Shown here: piece after piece, positions 1-8,920 of the stretch | Layout of the letters: every line of letters starts with the position of its first letter | Position numbering within the stretch: the first letter of the stretch is position 1 | Assembly: GCF_000380565.1 (NCBI RefSeq) | Contig: NZ_AQYJ01000029.1 | Location: 744,001-808,000 of the forward strand | Direction: 5' to 3' | Length of the DNA: 64,000 bases | Origin: Microbulbifer variabilis ATCC 700307 | GTDB taxonomy: Bacteria > Pseudomonadota > Gammaproteobacteria > Pseudomonadales > Cellvibrionaceae | Translations under genes and position numbers: made by a program | The notes under the pieces: generated by a model | Databases searched by the model: none | Seen by the model: only the letters and a program-made list of their open reading frames with translations | What the model was told of the DNA's origin: nothing

Positions 1-2
1 GG

Positions 3-1457
3 TACAGCGAACACACCTCCGGCGCGGTGCGCAAAGCGGTGCAAGACGACCTCGATGATCTTCACCATATGGTTGCGCATCACCAGGTGGAGTTGGCTGA
101 AGCGTTTGTCCTGCCACTGGCGGGCCTGGGTTATTTAACCTGGCTCGACTGGCGCTTGGCCCTGTTGGCGGTACTCACCCTGCCAGTTTATCTGGTGTCC
201 TACGTCTGGATGATGCGTGGTTTCGGGGAAAAAATGCAGCAGCTGGATAAGGACTTTGCTCGGGTCAGTGCTGCGATTGTCGAATTTGTTCACGGTATTG
301 CGGTGGTCAAGGTTTTCTCGCAAACCGGCCGTGCCCACAAAAATTACCAACAGGCCGTCGAGGATTTCAGTCGCCGTTACACGGGCTGGGTGACACCGCT
401 TGTTCGTTTGGAGGCTGTGACCTCTTTGGCCTTGTCTGTGCCAGTCATTATGTTGGTGAGTTTGTCTGGGGGTGCCTGGCTGGTGGTGAATACAGGCATT
501 CAGCCGATTGATGTTCTCGCAACAACGCTGATCGCCGTGATGATTCCCCAGACTATCCTGACCTTGAGCCAGGGGCTGACGGCCCAGCAAAAAGCCAAAG
601 CGGCCGCAGGCAGGATCGATCAATTATTGGAGGTTGCGCCCCTGGCTGTTACCTCTAAACCCAAAGAGCCCAAAGATGCAGGGCTGCTCTTTAAGCAGGT
701 CAGTTTTGCCTATACCCAGGATCGGCCGGTATTAAGCGATATTACTTTGCGCTGTCACCCCGGCTCGATCACGGCTTTGGTGGGGAGTTCCGGTGCCGGG
801 AAATCCACACTGGCCAAGCTGGTGCCCCGTTTTTATGACGTGACTCAGGGTGCTGTACTCCTGGGGGGCGTCGATGTCCGTGATATTGCTCCAGACAATT
901 TATATCGACATGTGGGTTTTGTACTTCAGGAGATCCAGCTGTTGGCTGGCACTGTGGCAGACAACCTGTGCCTTGGGCGCCCGGATGCCAGTGACCAGGA
1001 GATGGAGGATGCGGCGCGCAGTGCCTGCATTCATGAACATATTTTAAGTTTCCCCCAAGGATACCAGGCGGTTATTGGCAAGGATGCCTTTTTTTCTGGT
1101 GGAGAAGCGCAGCGCCTAAGTATCGCGCGTACGCTTTTAGCAGATGCCCCTGTGTTGATTTTGGATGAAGCCACTGCCCATGCCGATCCGGAGTCCGAAG
1201 CGCAAATTCAGCAGGCGTTATCCTGCCTGGTGCGCAATCGCACGGTACTGGTGATTGCCCATAAGCTGCACACCATCACCGGAGTTGACCAGATTGCGGT
1301 CCTGGACGGCGGCCGCTTGGTTGAATGCGGGAGTCACCGGCAACTGTTGGCTGAGGGCAAGCACTACGCGGAATTATGGCGTTTGTACAACAGTGCCGAA
1401 CAGAGTGAAAAAGCAATGAGTGATGAGGCTCACGTTACTAGCGGGGTCTCATCATGA
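3..1457 (+). CDS. ABC transporter half-molecule (permease + ATPase), 5'-truncated; YbtP/YbtQ-like
   Basis: The reading frame is open to the left edge, so the gene starts outside the window; the GTG at 27 is internal. Residues (numbered from that GTG) about 20-180 are hydrophobic transmembrane segments. The nucleotide-binding domain follows, with Walker A GSSGAGKST, signature FSGGEAQR, Walker B VLILDEATA and H-loop IAHK, all intact. The stop overlaps the next half-transporter by 4 bp, indicating a heterodimer. Known: YbtP/YbtQ and IrtA/IrtB are exporter-fold pairs that import ferri-siderophores across the inner membrane. Inference: this pair handles the siderophore of the downstream genes. Export of the siderophore is the alternative. 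The family call is firm and the transport direction is not. Confidence 0.85.
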   Translation, partial: YSEHTSGAVRKAVQDDLDDLHHMVAHHQVELAEAFVLPLAGLGYLTWLDWRLALLAVLTLPVYLVSYVWMMRGFGEKMQQLDKDFARVSAAIVEFVHGIAVVKVFSQTGRAHKNYQQAVEDFSRRYTGWVTPLVRLEAVTSLALSVPVIMLVSLSGGAWLVVNTGIQPIDVLATTLIAVMIPQTILTLSQGLTAQQKAKAAAGRIDQLLEVAPLAVTSKPKEPKDAGLLFKQVSFAYTQDRPVLSDITLRCHPGSITALVGSSGAGKSTLAKLVPRFYDVTQGAVLLGGVDVRDIAPDNLYRHVGFVLQEIQLLAGTVADNLCLGRPDASDQEMEDAARSACIHEHILSFPQGYQAVIGKDAFFSGGEAQRLSIARTLLADAPVLILDEATAHADPESEAQIQQALSCLVRNRTVLVIAHKLHTITGVDQIAVLDGGRLVECGSHRQLLAEGKHYAELWRLYNSAEQSEKAMSDEAHVTSGVSS

Positions 1458-3208
1458 TTCGCAGTTTGCTTGCCATTCTCGGACCTGCGCATCGCCGTGA
1501 AGTTGGCATTTATGCGGTATGGCTTCTCGCCTATGGGGTTTTGCAGGGAATCGCGGTGACACTTCTGGTGCCTCTGCTCAGCTCACTGTTGGCCTCTGAG
1601 ATGCAGGCGGTTGGGTTCTGGTTGATTGCCCTGTTTTCGGTTGTCGCAATTGCCTGTATAGCCCGCTACCAGCAAACCGTTAAAGGGGCGGCACTGGCCA
1701 TTCTGGTATTGAAAACCCTGCACAATCGCTTGGGTGAACACCTCTCTCGACTTCCCCTTGGTTGGTTCAACCCCGAAAAAGTGGGTCGTGTATCCCGCAG
1801 TGCAACCGGGGGCACCTTGATGGTGACCAATATCTTTGCACATCTGCTACCCCCTGTTGTCAGCGGCGTTGTCACTCCGCTTACCGTGGGGGTGGCGATG
1901 TTGTGGTTTGACTGGCGCTTGGGGCTGACCGCTTTGTTGTTTGTGCCCCTGATTTATATCGGCCATCGCTGGTCCGCCCAGTGGATAGGCGCCATGGAAA
2001 CAGAAGTGGATGCTGCCGGTGCTCGCGCAAGTAGCCGGGTGGTGGAGTTTGCCCGCAATCAAGCGGTACTCAGGTCTTTTGGCAAAAATGTCAGCGGTTA
2101 TCCCCCACTGGAAGAGGCGATTGCCGGGCAAAACAGAGCGGCGGGTTCCATGTTGCGGCAGACCTTCCCCCGCTTGTTTGCCGGTGGATTTATGGTGCAA
2201 CTCGCCTTTGCCGCAGTGATTGCCGTGGGTATTTGGCTCACGCTCAATCAACAACTTCCCCCTATTGAATTGGTGGCTTTGCTAGCTTTGGCGGCCCGAT
2301 TTACCGGTCCTCTGGCGGAACTCGCCGGGCGCAGTGGTCTGCTGCGCATGGCCGGTAATGATTTACGCAGACTGGCCGCTATCTTTTTTGAGCAGACGCT
2401 ACCTGAGCCACCCAGATCTCAGCCTTTTATCGAGCAGGGTGGGTTGGTTGAATTTTCAAATGTGAATTTTAGCTATGAGCCGGGGCAACCGGTATTGAAG
2501 GATCTTTCCTTTAGGGTTTCTCCGGGTACAACTACAGCGATAGTCGGTGCATCAGGTTCGGGTAAAACCACCATCACCCGTTTGTTGCTGCGTTTTTTTG
2601 ATACCGATCAGGGCCAGGTAAAAGTGGGCGGGGTGGATGTGCGGCAACTACGCACAGAAGACCTGATGCGGCAGATCTCTATCGTTATGCAGGATGTGTA
2701 TCTGTTCAGCGACACCCTGGAAGCGAATATTCGTTTGAGCCGTCCCGAAGCCAGTCAGGAAGAGCTGGAACGTGTGGCGAAACTGGCTGGAGTGGATGAG
2801 ATTATCGAGCGCTTGCCGCAGGGGTGGCAGACCCAGGTAGGGGAGGGGGGCGCTGCACTTTCCGGTGGCGAACGCCAGCGGGTTTCCATCGCCCGAGCCC
2901 TATTAAAAGCCGCACCGATCGTTGTGCTGGATGAAGCGACAGCGGCGCTGGACCCGCGTAATGAAAAATACCTGAACAGCTCCCTGGGGCAGCTACAACA
3001 GGGTTCCACTCTTATTGTGATTGCCCATCAATTGTCCACCGTGATGAATGCGGACCAAATTATCGTACTTGATGCAGGTACTGTGGCCGAGACTGGAAAT
3101 CACCGGGAACTATTATCCCTGCAAAGCCTTTACGCACATTTTTGGCGCCAGCGCAGCCGTGCAACTGGCTGGCAACTGGTTGAGACCGATACGGAGGTAA
3201 GCTTGTGA
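1454..3208 (+). CDS. ABC transporter half-molecule (permease + ATPase), partner of the preceding gene
   Basis: 584 residues, full length for a type-IV ABC half-transporter. There are about six membrane helices in residues 10-300 and an ATPase domain from about 325. Walker A is GASGSGKTT, the signature LSGGERQR, Walker B IVVLDEATA, and the D-loop and H-loop (IAHQ) are present. Both ATPase sites in the pair look competent. The ATG overlaps the stop of the upstream half-transporter, and the stop overlaps the next gene's GTG, so the genes are translationally coupled. By position it matches the YbtPQ pair of yersiniabactin loci. Likely role: inner-membrane uptake (or export) of a metal-siderophore complex. 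Confidence 0.87.
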   Translation: MIRSLLAILGPAHRREVGIYAVWLLAYGVLQGIAVTLLVPLLSSLLASEMQAVGFWLIALFSVVAIACIARYQQTVKGAALAILVLKTLHNRLGEHLSRLPLGWFNPEKVGRVSRSATGGTLMVTNIFAHLLPPVVSGVVTPLTVGVAMLWFDWRLGLTALLFVPLIYIGHRWSAQWIGAMETEVDAAGARASSRVVEFARNQAVLRSFGKNVSGYPPLEEAIAGQNRAAGSMLRQTFPRLFAGGFMVQLAFAAVIAVGIWLTLNQQLPPIELVALLALAARFTGPLAELAGRSGLLRMAGNDLRRLAAIFFEQTLPEPPRSQPFIEQGGLVEFSNVNFSYEPGQPVLKDLSFRVSPGTTTAIVGASGSGKTTITRLLLRFFDTDQGQVKVGGVDVRQLRTEDLMRQISIVMQDVYLFSDTLEANIRLSRPEASQEELERVAKLAGVDEIIERLPQGWQTQVGEGGAALSGGERQRVSIARALLKAAPIVVLDEATAALDPRNEKYLNSSLGQLQQGSTLIVIAHQLSTVMNADQIIVLDAGTVAETGNHRELLSLQSLYAHFWRQRSRATGWQLVETDTEVSL

Positions 3209-4305
3209 CAATTGCGATTTTAGGTGGCTACGGCGATGTGGGCGCAGCCGTGACCGGTTATTTACAGTCACTGGAATTGGGCCCTTTGCGTATCGGTGGT
3301 CGCAATGCACATAAACAGCCGCTACCCAGTAATTCAGTTATTTCATATCAGACCGTGGACTACCTGGATGCAGCCTCACTGGATCAGTTTGTGTCCGGTT
3401 GTAATGTTCTGATTAATTGCGCAGGACCTTCACATTTAATTGGCGACAGGGTTGCCAGGGCTGCGGCACAAGTGGGGGCAGCCTATATCGATGTTGCTGG
3501 CGATGAGGCTCTCTATGAGCAACTCGATTCATCCTATTACCAGAGCCGTGGATTGGTCGCAGTCTTATCTGCTGGCCTACAGCCGGGGCTCAGTAGCCTG
3601 CTGCCGCGCTGGCTGGCGGAGCAGGAATTTTCACAAGTAGAGAGGCTGACCAGTTATTTCGGCCTGCGCGATCGGTTTACCGATGTCGCCGCCGATGATT
3701 ATTTGCAAGGTGCCAACGAACAGCACAGCAAGCCCTTAGCGGCCTGGCGTAAAGGTCGCAGGGTGAATGGTTTGCTGAAGCGCCGCTCCGATGTGGAGCT
3801 GCCGTTTTTCCCAGACACAGCCACTGTTCTCCCCTATTTAAACAGTGAAAGCGAGCGTTTGGCCCGGGACTTATCCCTCTCTGAAGGCGATTGGTATAAC
3901 GCGATTACCGGCTCTCATATCTTGTCGGCATTTAATAGCGCCCATGGTTTGAGCCGCGACGAAGCGCGGGCAGCGCTGTGTCGGGCCAGTGCGCTGGATC
4001 TGGCGGGGCGCCACCCTTATGTGGTCATGCTTTTGCAGCTTAACGGTAAATACAACGGGCAAGAGCGCACTCGCACGGCGGCGTTGCGTGGCACTGGCAA
4101 TGCAGATCTAACAGCAGCGGTAGCCGCGGTTACCACTATGGCTGTACTTCGCGATGAAATCCCAGCGGGTTGTCACTACTGCGCCCAAGTATTGCCGCCG
4201 GCATCAGCGATGGAGCGAATGTCGGAGATTGGGGCATTGAGTTTTTTAACCAACCTGGAAACAAGTATTGAAGATATGGTGTGCCTTGAGGAGGGAGCCA
4301 TTTGA
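3205..4305 (+). CDS. Saccharopine-dehydrogenase-like NAD(P)-dependent oxidoreductase
   Basis: 366 residues from a GTG that overlaps the upstream stop (GTGA). The N-terminus is a Rossmann motif, GGYGDVGAAV at residues 7-16, followed by ...VLINCAGPS and YIDVAGD. These are typical of the saccharopine dehydrogenase NADP-binding family. The C-terminal half is a less conserved catalytic/dimer domain. It sits in the coupled siderophore operon between the ABC pair and two methyltransferases. The core yersiniabactin gene set has no such enzyme, so it may reduce or oxidise an imine or carbonyl in this pathway's product, or make a precursor; that is inference. The family call is strong and the substrate is unknown. 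Confidence 0.75.
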   Translation: MTIAILGGYGDVGAAVTGYLQSLELGPLRIGGRNAHKQPLPSNSVISYQTVDYLDAASLDQFVSGCNVLINCAGPSHLIGDRVARAAAQVGAAYIDVAGDEALYEQLDSSYYQSRGLVAVLSAGLQPGLSSLLPRWLAEQEFSQVERLTSYFGLRDRFTDVAADDYLQGANEQHSKPLAAWRKGRRVNGLLKRRSDVELPFFPDTATVLPYLNSESERLARDLSLSEGDWYNAITGSHILSAFNSAHGLSRDEARAALCRASALDLAGRHPYVVMLLQLNGKYNGQERTRTAALRGTGNADLTAAVAAVTTMAVLRDEIPAGCHYCAQVLPPASAMERMSEIGALSFLTNLETSIEDMVCLEEGAI

Positions 4306-5453
4306 AAAACCTAACACCTCCAACTGCCAATACCGCCCATGAGGCTGGGCTGGCAGCTCTACCCGCTGAGCTGACGGTAGACAGTGGTTTGGCGCAACTG
4401 CCTGCTGCAATGCAGAGGCTGGAATTCGTCAGCCTACGGGCGATTATGGAGTTGCTTTCTTCCAGCGGTGCATTGACCGCCGAAAATGCCGGGCGCAGCA
4501 GTGACGAAATTATTGATACGCTGGGTGCCGCCTGCCGACACCACTGGCTGGTTCGCCGCTGGCTGGTGGCCCTGGTTGAGCGAGAGTTTTTGAAGCTCAG
4601 TAATGGCTACTACTCCTGGGAGCAAATTCCCGAGAGTGCAGCTGGGGCAGATAAATTACCGGAGGCCTACGATGCGTTGGGATTTCCTCCCGAAATGGCT
4701 CAGTCTCACCAAAAGCTCCTCACGCATTTGGCGGAACTGGTGCGGGATCAGGTCTCCATTAATCAACTGCTGTTCGAGAATGGAGAAATACTAACCGCAT
4801 TGGCCGCCTACCAGAACAACTGGTTTACGACTTATCTCAATTATGCGGCGGCAAGCATTGTAAAACAGGCTGTTAAACCCGGTCCTATGTTAAGAGTGCT
4901 CGAATTAGGCGGTGGAGCGGGTCTAACTACTGCTGCAATTTTAGATACTCTGGCTGGCAGGCCGATTAATTATCGCTTTACGGATATATCACCTCTATTC
5001 ACCACCGCTGCCCAGAAGAAATTCCGCAATCACATCGGTTTGCGTTGCAGCCTGCTCGATATCAATGCGGATTTCACCGCGCAGTCAATTCCAGCAGCCA
5101 GCACCGACATTGTTGTGGCTGGCAATGTTTTGCACAACGCCGCTCATATTGGTCAGACCCTACAGCGTATTCGTCGTTCTCTGGTCATTGGTGGCTGGCT
5201 GTTGTTTAGCGAATCCACTCGGGAAAACCATGCCATGTTAACGGCAATGCAGTTTCTTCTTTCCCCCGCAGAATCGGAGCCTCTGCTGGGGAGTGAAGAC
5301 CGGAGAGGAGGAACCGACCAGGTGTTTATCGACAACACAGCATGGCAGGAAGAACTGGTTGTGGCCGGCTTTGAAGTTAAGTGCTTCTTACCTTCATCGA
5401 CATCGCCATTATCGGTCGCGGGTCAGACTCTATTTTTTGCAAAAGCTGTTTAA
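4302..5453 (+). CDS. Stand-alone SAM-dependent methyltransferase (NRPS/PKS type)
   Basis: 383 residues from a TTG that overlaps the upstream stop, preceded by GAGGAGGGAG, a strong ribosome-binding site. Residues about 30-120 look like a helical/winged cap. The class I methyltransferase core begins near residue 198 with VLELGGGAGLTT (SAM motif I). Later come FTDISPLF and VVAGNVLHNA, which resemble the C-methyltransferase domains embedded in siderophore NRPS/PKS proteins such as HMWP1/HMWP2. Here the domain is a free protein, so it probably methylates a carrier-bound intermediate in trans. Target (C- versus N- or O-methylation) cannot be read from sequence. Confidence 0.78.
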   Translation: MKNLTPPTANTAHEAGLAALPAELTVDSGLAQLPAAMQRLEFVSLRAIMELLSSSGALTAENAGRSSDEIIDTLGAACRHHWLVRRWLVALVEREFLKLSNGYYSWEQIPESAAGADKLPEAYDALGFPPEMAQSHQKLLTHLAELVRDQVSINQLLFENGEILTALAAYQNNWFTTYLNYAAASIVKQAVKPGPMLRVLELGGGAGLTTAAILDTLAGRPINYRFTDISPLFTTAAQKKFRNHIGLRCSLLDINADFTAQSIPAASTDIVVAGNVLHNAAHIGQTLQRIRRSLVIGGWLLFSESTRENHAMLTAMQFLLSPAESEPLLGSEDRRGGTDQVFIDNTAWQEELVVAGFEVKCFLPSSTSPLSVAGQTLFFAKAV

Positions 5454-5462
5454 GGGGCTGTG

Positions 5463-7757
5463 ATGAAAATCGAGGTAATAACAGCAGAACTCTTAAGTGG
5501 ATTAGAGCAGTTGGGAGAAGCGCCTGCATTATCCCTTGATGGCCATGAGTGGAGTGGCAACCAGGTACTGGCCTGGACAAAAGCTGTAGCAGAAAACCTG
5601 AGTGAGCAGCTGGATATTTTGCAAGGTAACGCTCTGCTGTTACCTGCCAATAGTTGCAAAGAAGAAGTTCGACTGCTTTTGCACTTGGTGGCGCTAAGGT
5701 TGGGGATCGGGTTTGAAAATGAAGCCCTGACTAATGCAGAGAGTGAGCCCCTGGCAATTAAAGTACAAACCCCAGATTTATTGAAAATTGATCTAGAAGA
5801 ACTTTCCCTATTGTTAACAGACAAGGGGATGATAGAGGCTGACACCGCTGAAGCATATTTCACACTGTATAAATCCCAACAAGAGTCGCTAAGGGTTCTT
5901 CAGGGCAGTGTAGGGGTATTTTCCGATCTCAATAAATTTTCTCGATTTGCCATTTTTGCAGCATGGAGTTGTGGGCTTGCGGTCTATTTGCAGTCGCCTG
6001 AAATCAATCCCGCAAAAGCACTGGTCGTTTTGGAGCGCTCGGGGTTTAGCGGAGTAACACTGCCGGCAACTTTATTGAAGGGATTGGTCGCACATCCCGC
6101 AATTGCCCTGACAAACCTGAAAAATCTGCAATGTCTGCTCTATGAAACCGAAGTTTTGTTGCCACAGCCCTTGTTGCAGGATGCTCGCCGCTTATTAACC
6201 AGTGATATAGCCGGTTGGATCTCTTCCAAGGTGGGTATAGAACCTGTTGCAAAGGCGGAGCAGGCGTTGACCCATAAACTTGCGGCCATCACCGAGAGTG
6301 TTGCGAAACACCCCGCTGTCGCCAACTCTGCCACTGTGCCCCTTACCGGGGGTGACCGCTGGGCTGTGTTTGCACAAGCTAAGGTACAGGAGAAGATACA
6401 GGACAAGCCTGGCATGCCCGATATGGCTGGGTTATTTGAAGGAATTAATACCGAGCTGGATACAGAATTTGCCCATATTGACTTGGAATATGCGGTAAAG
6501 GTTACCGAACAGCTTAACGCTACCGCTTTGCTCTCCATGCTGAATGCCTTTAGTCACCTGGGACTGTTTTGTGATCAGCACTCAGCACACACTTTGGCAG
6601 AGATACTCGAAACCCCACCGGTTGCCCAACAGCACCAAGCCTTGATTAAACGTTGGATCAGGGTTTTGCAAGAGCAACAGTTACTTAGTGCTGACGGTGA
6701 CAGCTGGCGTGTCGAAGTTGATCCAGATAGCTACAGTGATACCGCTCTTGCCCAGGCCTGGGGTCAATTGGAACAGGATTGGCGAGCACTCTCGGGAGCA
6801 AGCAAAACGATCGATTACGCCCGCGCTAATGCGGAGCAATTACCAGATTTGATTCGAGGCAAAGTCCAGGCTGTGCATCTGTTGTTCCCCCGTGGTGGCA
6901 CTGAATTGGCGAGTGCGCTCTACCGGGAGGGTATCGCTGCCAGGTACCAACAGCGTGCAGTCAGTGCTTTATTGAAGTCCATTTTAAATAACTGGGAAGG
7001 GCAGCCACAGCCCCTGAAAATTTTAGAGGTTGGTGCAGGCACTGGCGCGACAACCCAGGCCCTCTTGCCCGTGCTGGACGGTGCCAGTGGCCATATTCAG
7101 TTTGATTACCAGTTCACGGATATCTCTGCGGCTTTTCTCGACAGCTTTTTTGCACAACATGGTGATCAGGAGCAACGCCCCTGGTTGCACCGTGGTTTAT
7201 TTGATATTGACCGTCCGCTGCGCAGACAGGGATTTTCTCCCAATAGCTTCGACGTAATTATTGCCGGTGGTGTTTTTAATGCCGCCCATAACACAGATGC
7301 CTCACTGCGAAGAGTGGCTGAGTTATTGCGCCCGGGAGGTTGGTTCATTATGACTGAGCCAACCAGTGAGGAGTTCTGGGTGATGGCTTCACAGGCATTT
7401 ATGTTGGTCGATGCCGTCGACGAGCGCACGGATTCCGGCGCGACATTTCTGTCACTTTCCCAGTGGCACAATGCCCTGGAGGCTGCCGGCTTACAGTTGG
7501 CTATGGATTTGCCTGTCTCTGAACACCCCCTATCCAGGCAGGGGCACCGCTTCTTTGCCTGTACAGCCAAACAAAATCAAATGCGACTGACGGCAGATTG
7601 CCTGGCCGAATATATCGATCATTTTGATTCAGAAATTTTTATCCAGGTTTTGGACCAGTTGCCTCTGACGCTTGAGGGACAGGTAGACCATGCCCAGTTG
7701 CAGGAATGGGCTCAGTCCATGGGCTGTCATCAGGGAGATTCGTTCTATGGGAATTGA
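5463..7757 (+). CDS. Degenerate adenylation domain fused to SAM methyltransferase
   Basis: 764 residues from ATG 5463; AAGGGG lies 5 bp upstream, which favours this over the GTG at 5460. Residues about 1-290 follow the order of an NRPS adenylation domain: a LLLPAN.. segment, then a GVFSDLNKFSRFAIFAAWSCGLAVYL stretch in the A4/A5 position, then ITESVAKHPAVANSA near the C-terminal subdomain. The P-loop (SGSTGKPKG), YGPTE and RTGD motifs are absent, so it should not activate an amino acid. Residues about 350-460 look like the helical cap of a methyltransferase. From about 518 there is a class I core with ILEVGAGTGATT, YQFTDIS and VIIAGGVFNAAH. It looks like a piece of an NRPS module cut out as a free methyltransferase. 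The stop lies 11 bp into the next gene. Confidence 0.72.
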   Translation: MKIEVITAELLSGLEQLGEAPALSLDGHEWSGNQVLAWTKAVAENLSEQLDILQGNALLLPANSCKEEVRLLLHLVALRLGIGFENEALTNAESEPLAIKVQTPDLLKIDLEELSLLLTDKGMIEADTAEAYFTLYKSQQESLRVLQGSVGVFSDLNKFSRFAIFAAWSCGLAVYLQSPEINPAKALVVLERSGFSGVTLPATLLKGLVAHPAIALTNLKNLQCLLYETEVLLPQPLLQDARRLLTSDIAGWISSKVGIEPVAKAEQALTHKLAAITESVAKHPAVANSATVPLTGGDRWAVFAQAKVQEKIQDKPGMPDMAGLFEGINTELDTEFAHIDLEYAVKVTEQLNATALLSMLNAFSHLGLFCDQHSAHTLAEILETPPVAQQHQALIKRWIRVLQEQQLLSADGDSWRVEVDPDSYSDTALAQAWGQLEQDWRALSGASKTIDYARANAEQLPDLIRGKVQAVHLLFPRGGTELASALYREGIAARYQQRAVSALLKSILNNWEGQPQPLKILEVGAGTGATTQALLPVLDGASGHIQFDYQFTDISAAFLDSFFAQHGDQEQRPWLHRGLFDIDRPLRRQGFSPNSFDVIIAGGVFNAAHNTDASLRRVAELLRPGGWFIMTEPTSEEFWVMASQAFMLVDAVDERTDSGATFLSLSQWHNALEAAGLQLAMDLPVSEHPLSRQGHRFFACTAKQNQMRLTADCLAEYIDHFDSEIFIQVLDQLPLTLEGQVDHAQLQEWAQSMGCHQGDSFYGN

Positions 7758-8853
7758 TAAGCGCAAGCGAGTTGTCGTTGCAGGGACAGGCTTTGGCCGT
7801 ATTTATCTCGAAGCCCTGACTTCCTCCAGATTACCCGGTCGGGATTCTTTTGAATTGGCCGGTTTATTGGCTCGGGGTAGTGATTATTCCAGAAATTGTG
7901 CCGAGCAATATGGGGTGCCGCTTTACACAGAGGCCGAGCAAATCCCCGATGATGTCGACATAGTCTGTGTTGTTGTTCGCTCTGGGGCAACGGGGGGCGA
8001 GGGTTCTGAATTGGCCCAGTCGCTACTCAAGCGGGGTATTCATGTATTGCAGGAGCACCCGGTCCACACCAAGGAAATTACTGCAAATCTGCTGGCTGCA
8101 AAACAGGGAAATGCGGCTTATGCGGTTAATACACTATATCCGAATTTGCGTCCCACCAGGCAATTTTTGGCGGCGGCCGAATATTTACGTCGGCACCAGC
8201 GCCTGGAAATGATCGATGCTATCTGCAACAGCCAAATGGCCTATCCGCTGCTGGATGTAATTGGCCGCGCGGTAGGCGGCCTTCGCCCCTGGTCTTTTAG
8301 CGAGCCGGTGCAAGCGGAAGGGCACCCTTTTCAAAGTTTATCGGCCACTCTTGGCGGGGTGCCTTTGACGTTGCGCATACAAAATCAGGTGCACCCACAA
8401 GACCCGGACAATCACTCCCTGTTACTGCATCGACTTGCCATAGGTAGTGAGGGGGGTGTTCTAACTTTGGCCGATACCCACGGCCCCGTGCTGTGGAATC
8501 CAAGGCTGCATTCACCACGGGATCAAACAGGCAGGCTGATACTTAGCGGTGAGGGTACCGAGCGATTGGCGGTTCCCAGCATGGTAACCCTGGGTGATAC
8601 GGACATGCGCAGTTACCACGATATTTTTGCCCTCACTTGGCCTGAGGCCGTTATCCAGGCTCTGCATTCCCTTTGCGCCGATATCGCGCAACCCGAAAGA
8701 CGCAAGCAGAGCGGCCAGTGGGCTTTGAGTGTGTCGATGGTATGGAGTGATTTAACTGCGCGTATCGGTATGCCGGCATTAATCCAGCCCGGGGAACCGG
8801 AGCCAGTATCAGTGCAGGCGCTTACCGATATTGTTAGCCAGGTTTGCGACTAA
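7747..8853 (+). CDS. Thiazolinyl imide reductase (YbtU/Irp3 family)
   Basis: 368 residues from ATG 7747, chosen because GGGAGA precedes it at good spacing; the longer frame from 7690 lies inside the upstream gene. The Rossmann motif VVVAGTGFGRIYLEAL is followed by LAGLLARGS, IVCVVVRS and HVLQEHPVH. This arrangement matches the Gfo/Idh/MocA-type thiazolinyl imide reductases of yersiniabactin (Irp3/YbtU) and pyochelin (PchG) pathways. Those enzymes reduce a carrier-bound thiazoline to a thiazolidine with NADPH. It is the best single indicator of the product class of this locus. The assembly-line partner is not in the window. The start overlaps the preceding methyltransferase by 11 bp. Confidence 0.88.
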   Translation: MGIDKRKRVVVAGTGFGRIYLEALTSSRLPGRDSFELAGLLARGSDYSRNCAEQYGVPLYTEAEQIPDDVDIVCVVVRSGATGGEGSELAQSLLKRGIHVLQEHPVHTKEITANLLAAKQGNAAYAVNTLYPNLRPTRQFLAAAEYLRRHQRLEMIDAICNSQMAYPLLDVIGRAVGGLRPWSFSEPVQAEGHPFQSLSATLGGVPLTLRIQNQVHPQDPDNHSLLLHRLAIGSEGGVLTLADTHGPVLWNPRLHSPRDQTGRLILSGEGTERLAVPSMVTLGDTDMRSYHDIFALTWPEAVIQALHSLCADIAQPERRKQSGQWALSVSMVWSDLTARIGMPALIQPGEPEPVSVQALTDIVSQVCD

Positions 8854-8920
8854 AAGAATACGCAAATAGCACAAAAAGTGATTACGGAATTTTTACTTAT
8901 AAACGGGGTTAGGAGGAGAG

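Noticed and set aside
5450-5863. 137-codon minus-strand frame
   Set aside because: Lies inside the degenerate A-domain gene and has low-complexity Ser/Arg composition typical of antisense frames.
7690-7746. Extended N-terminus of the imide reductase
   Set aside because: Would overlap the preceding gene by about 68 bp; the ATG at 7747 has the ribosome-binding site and matches family length.
8854-8920. Fur box before the ABC-2 ATPase
   Set aside because: The gap has no recognisable GATAATGATAATCATTATC-like palindrome; the locus's iron control probably lies left of the window.
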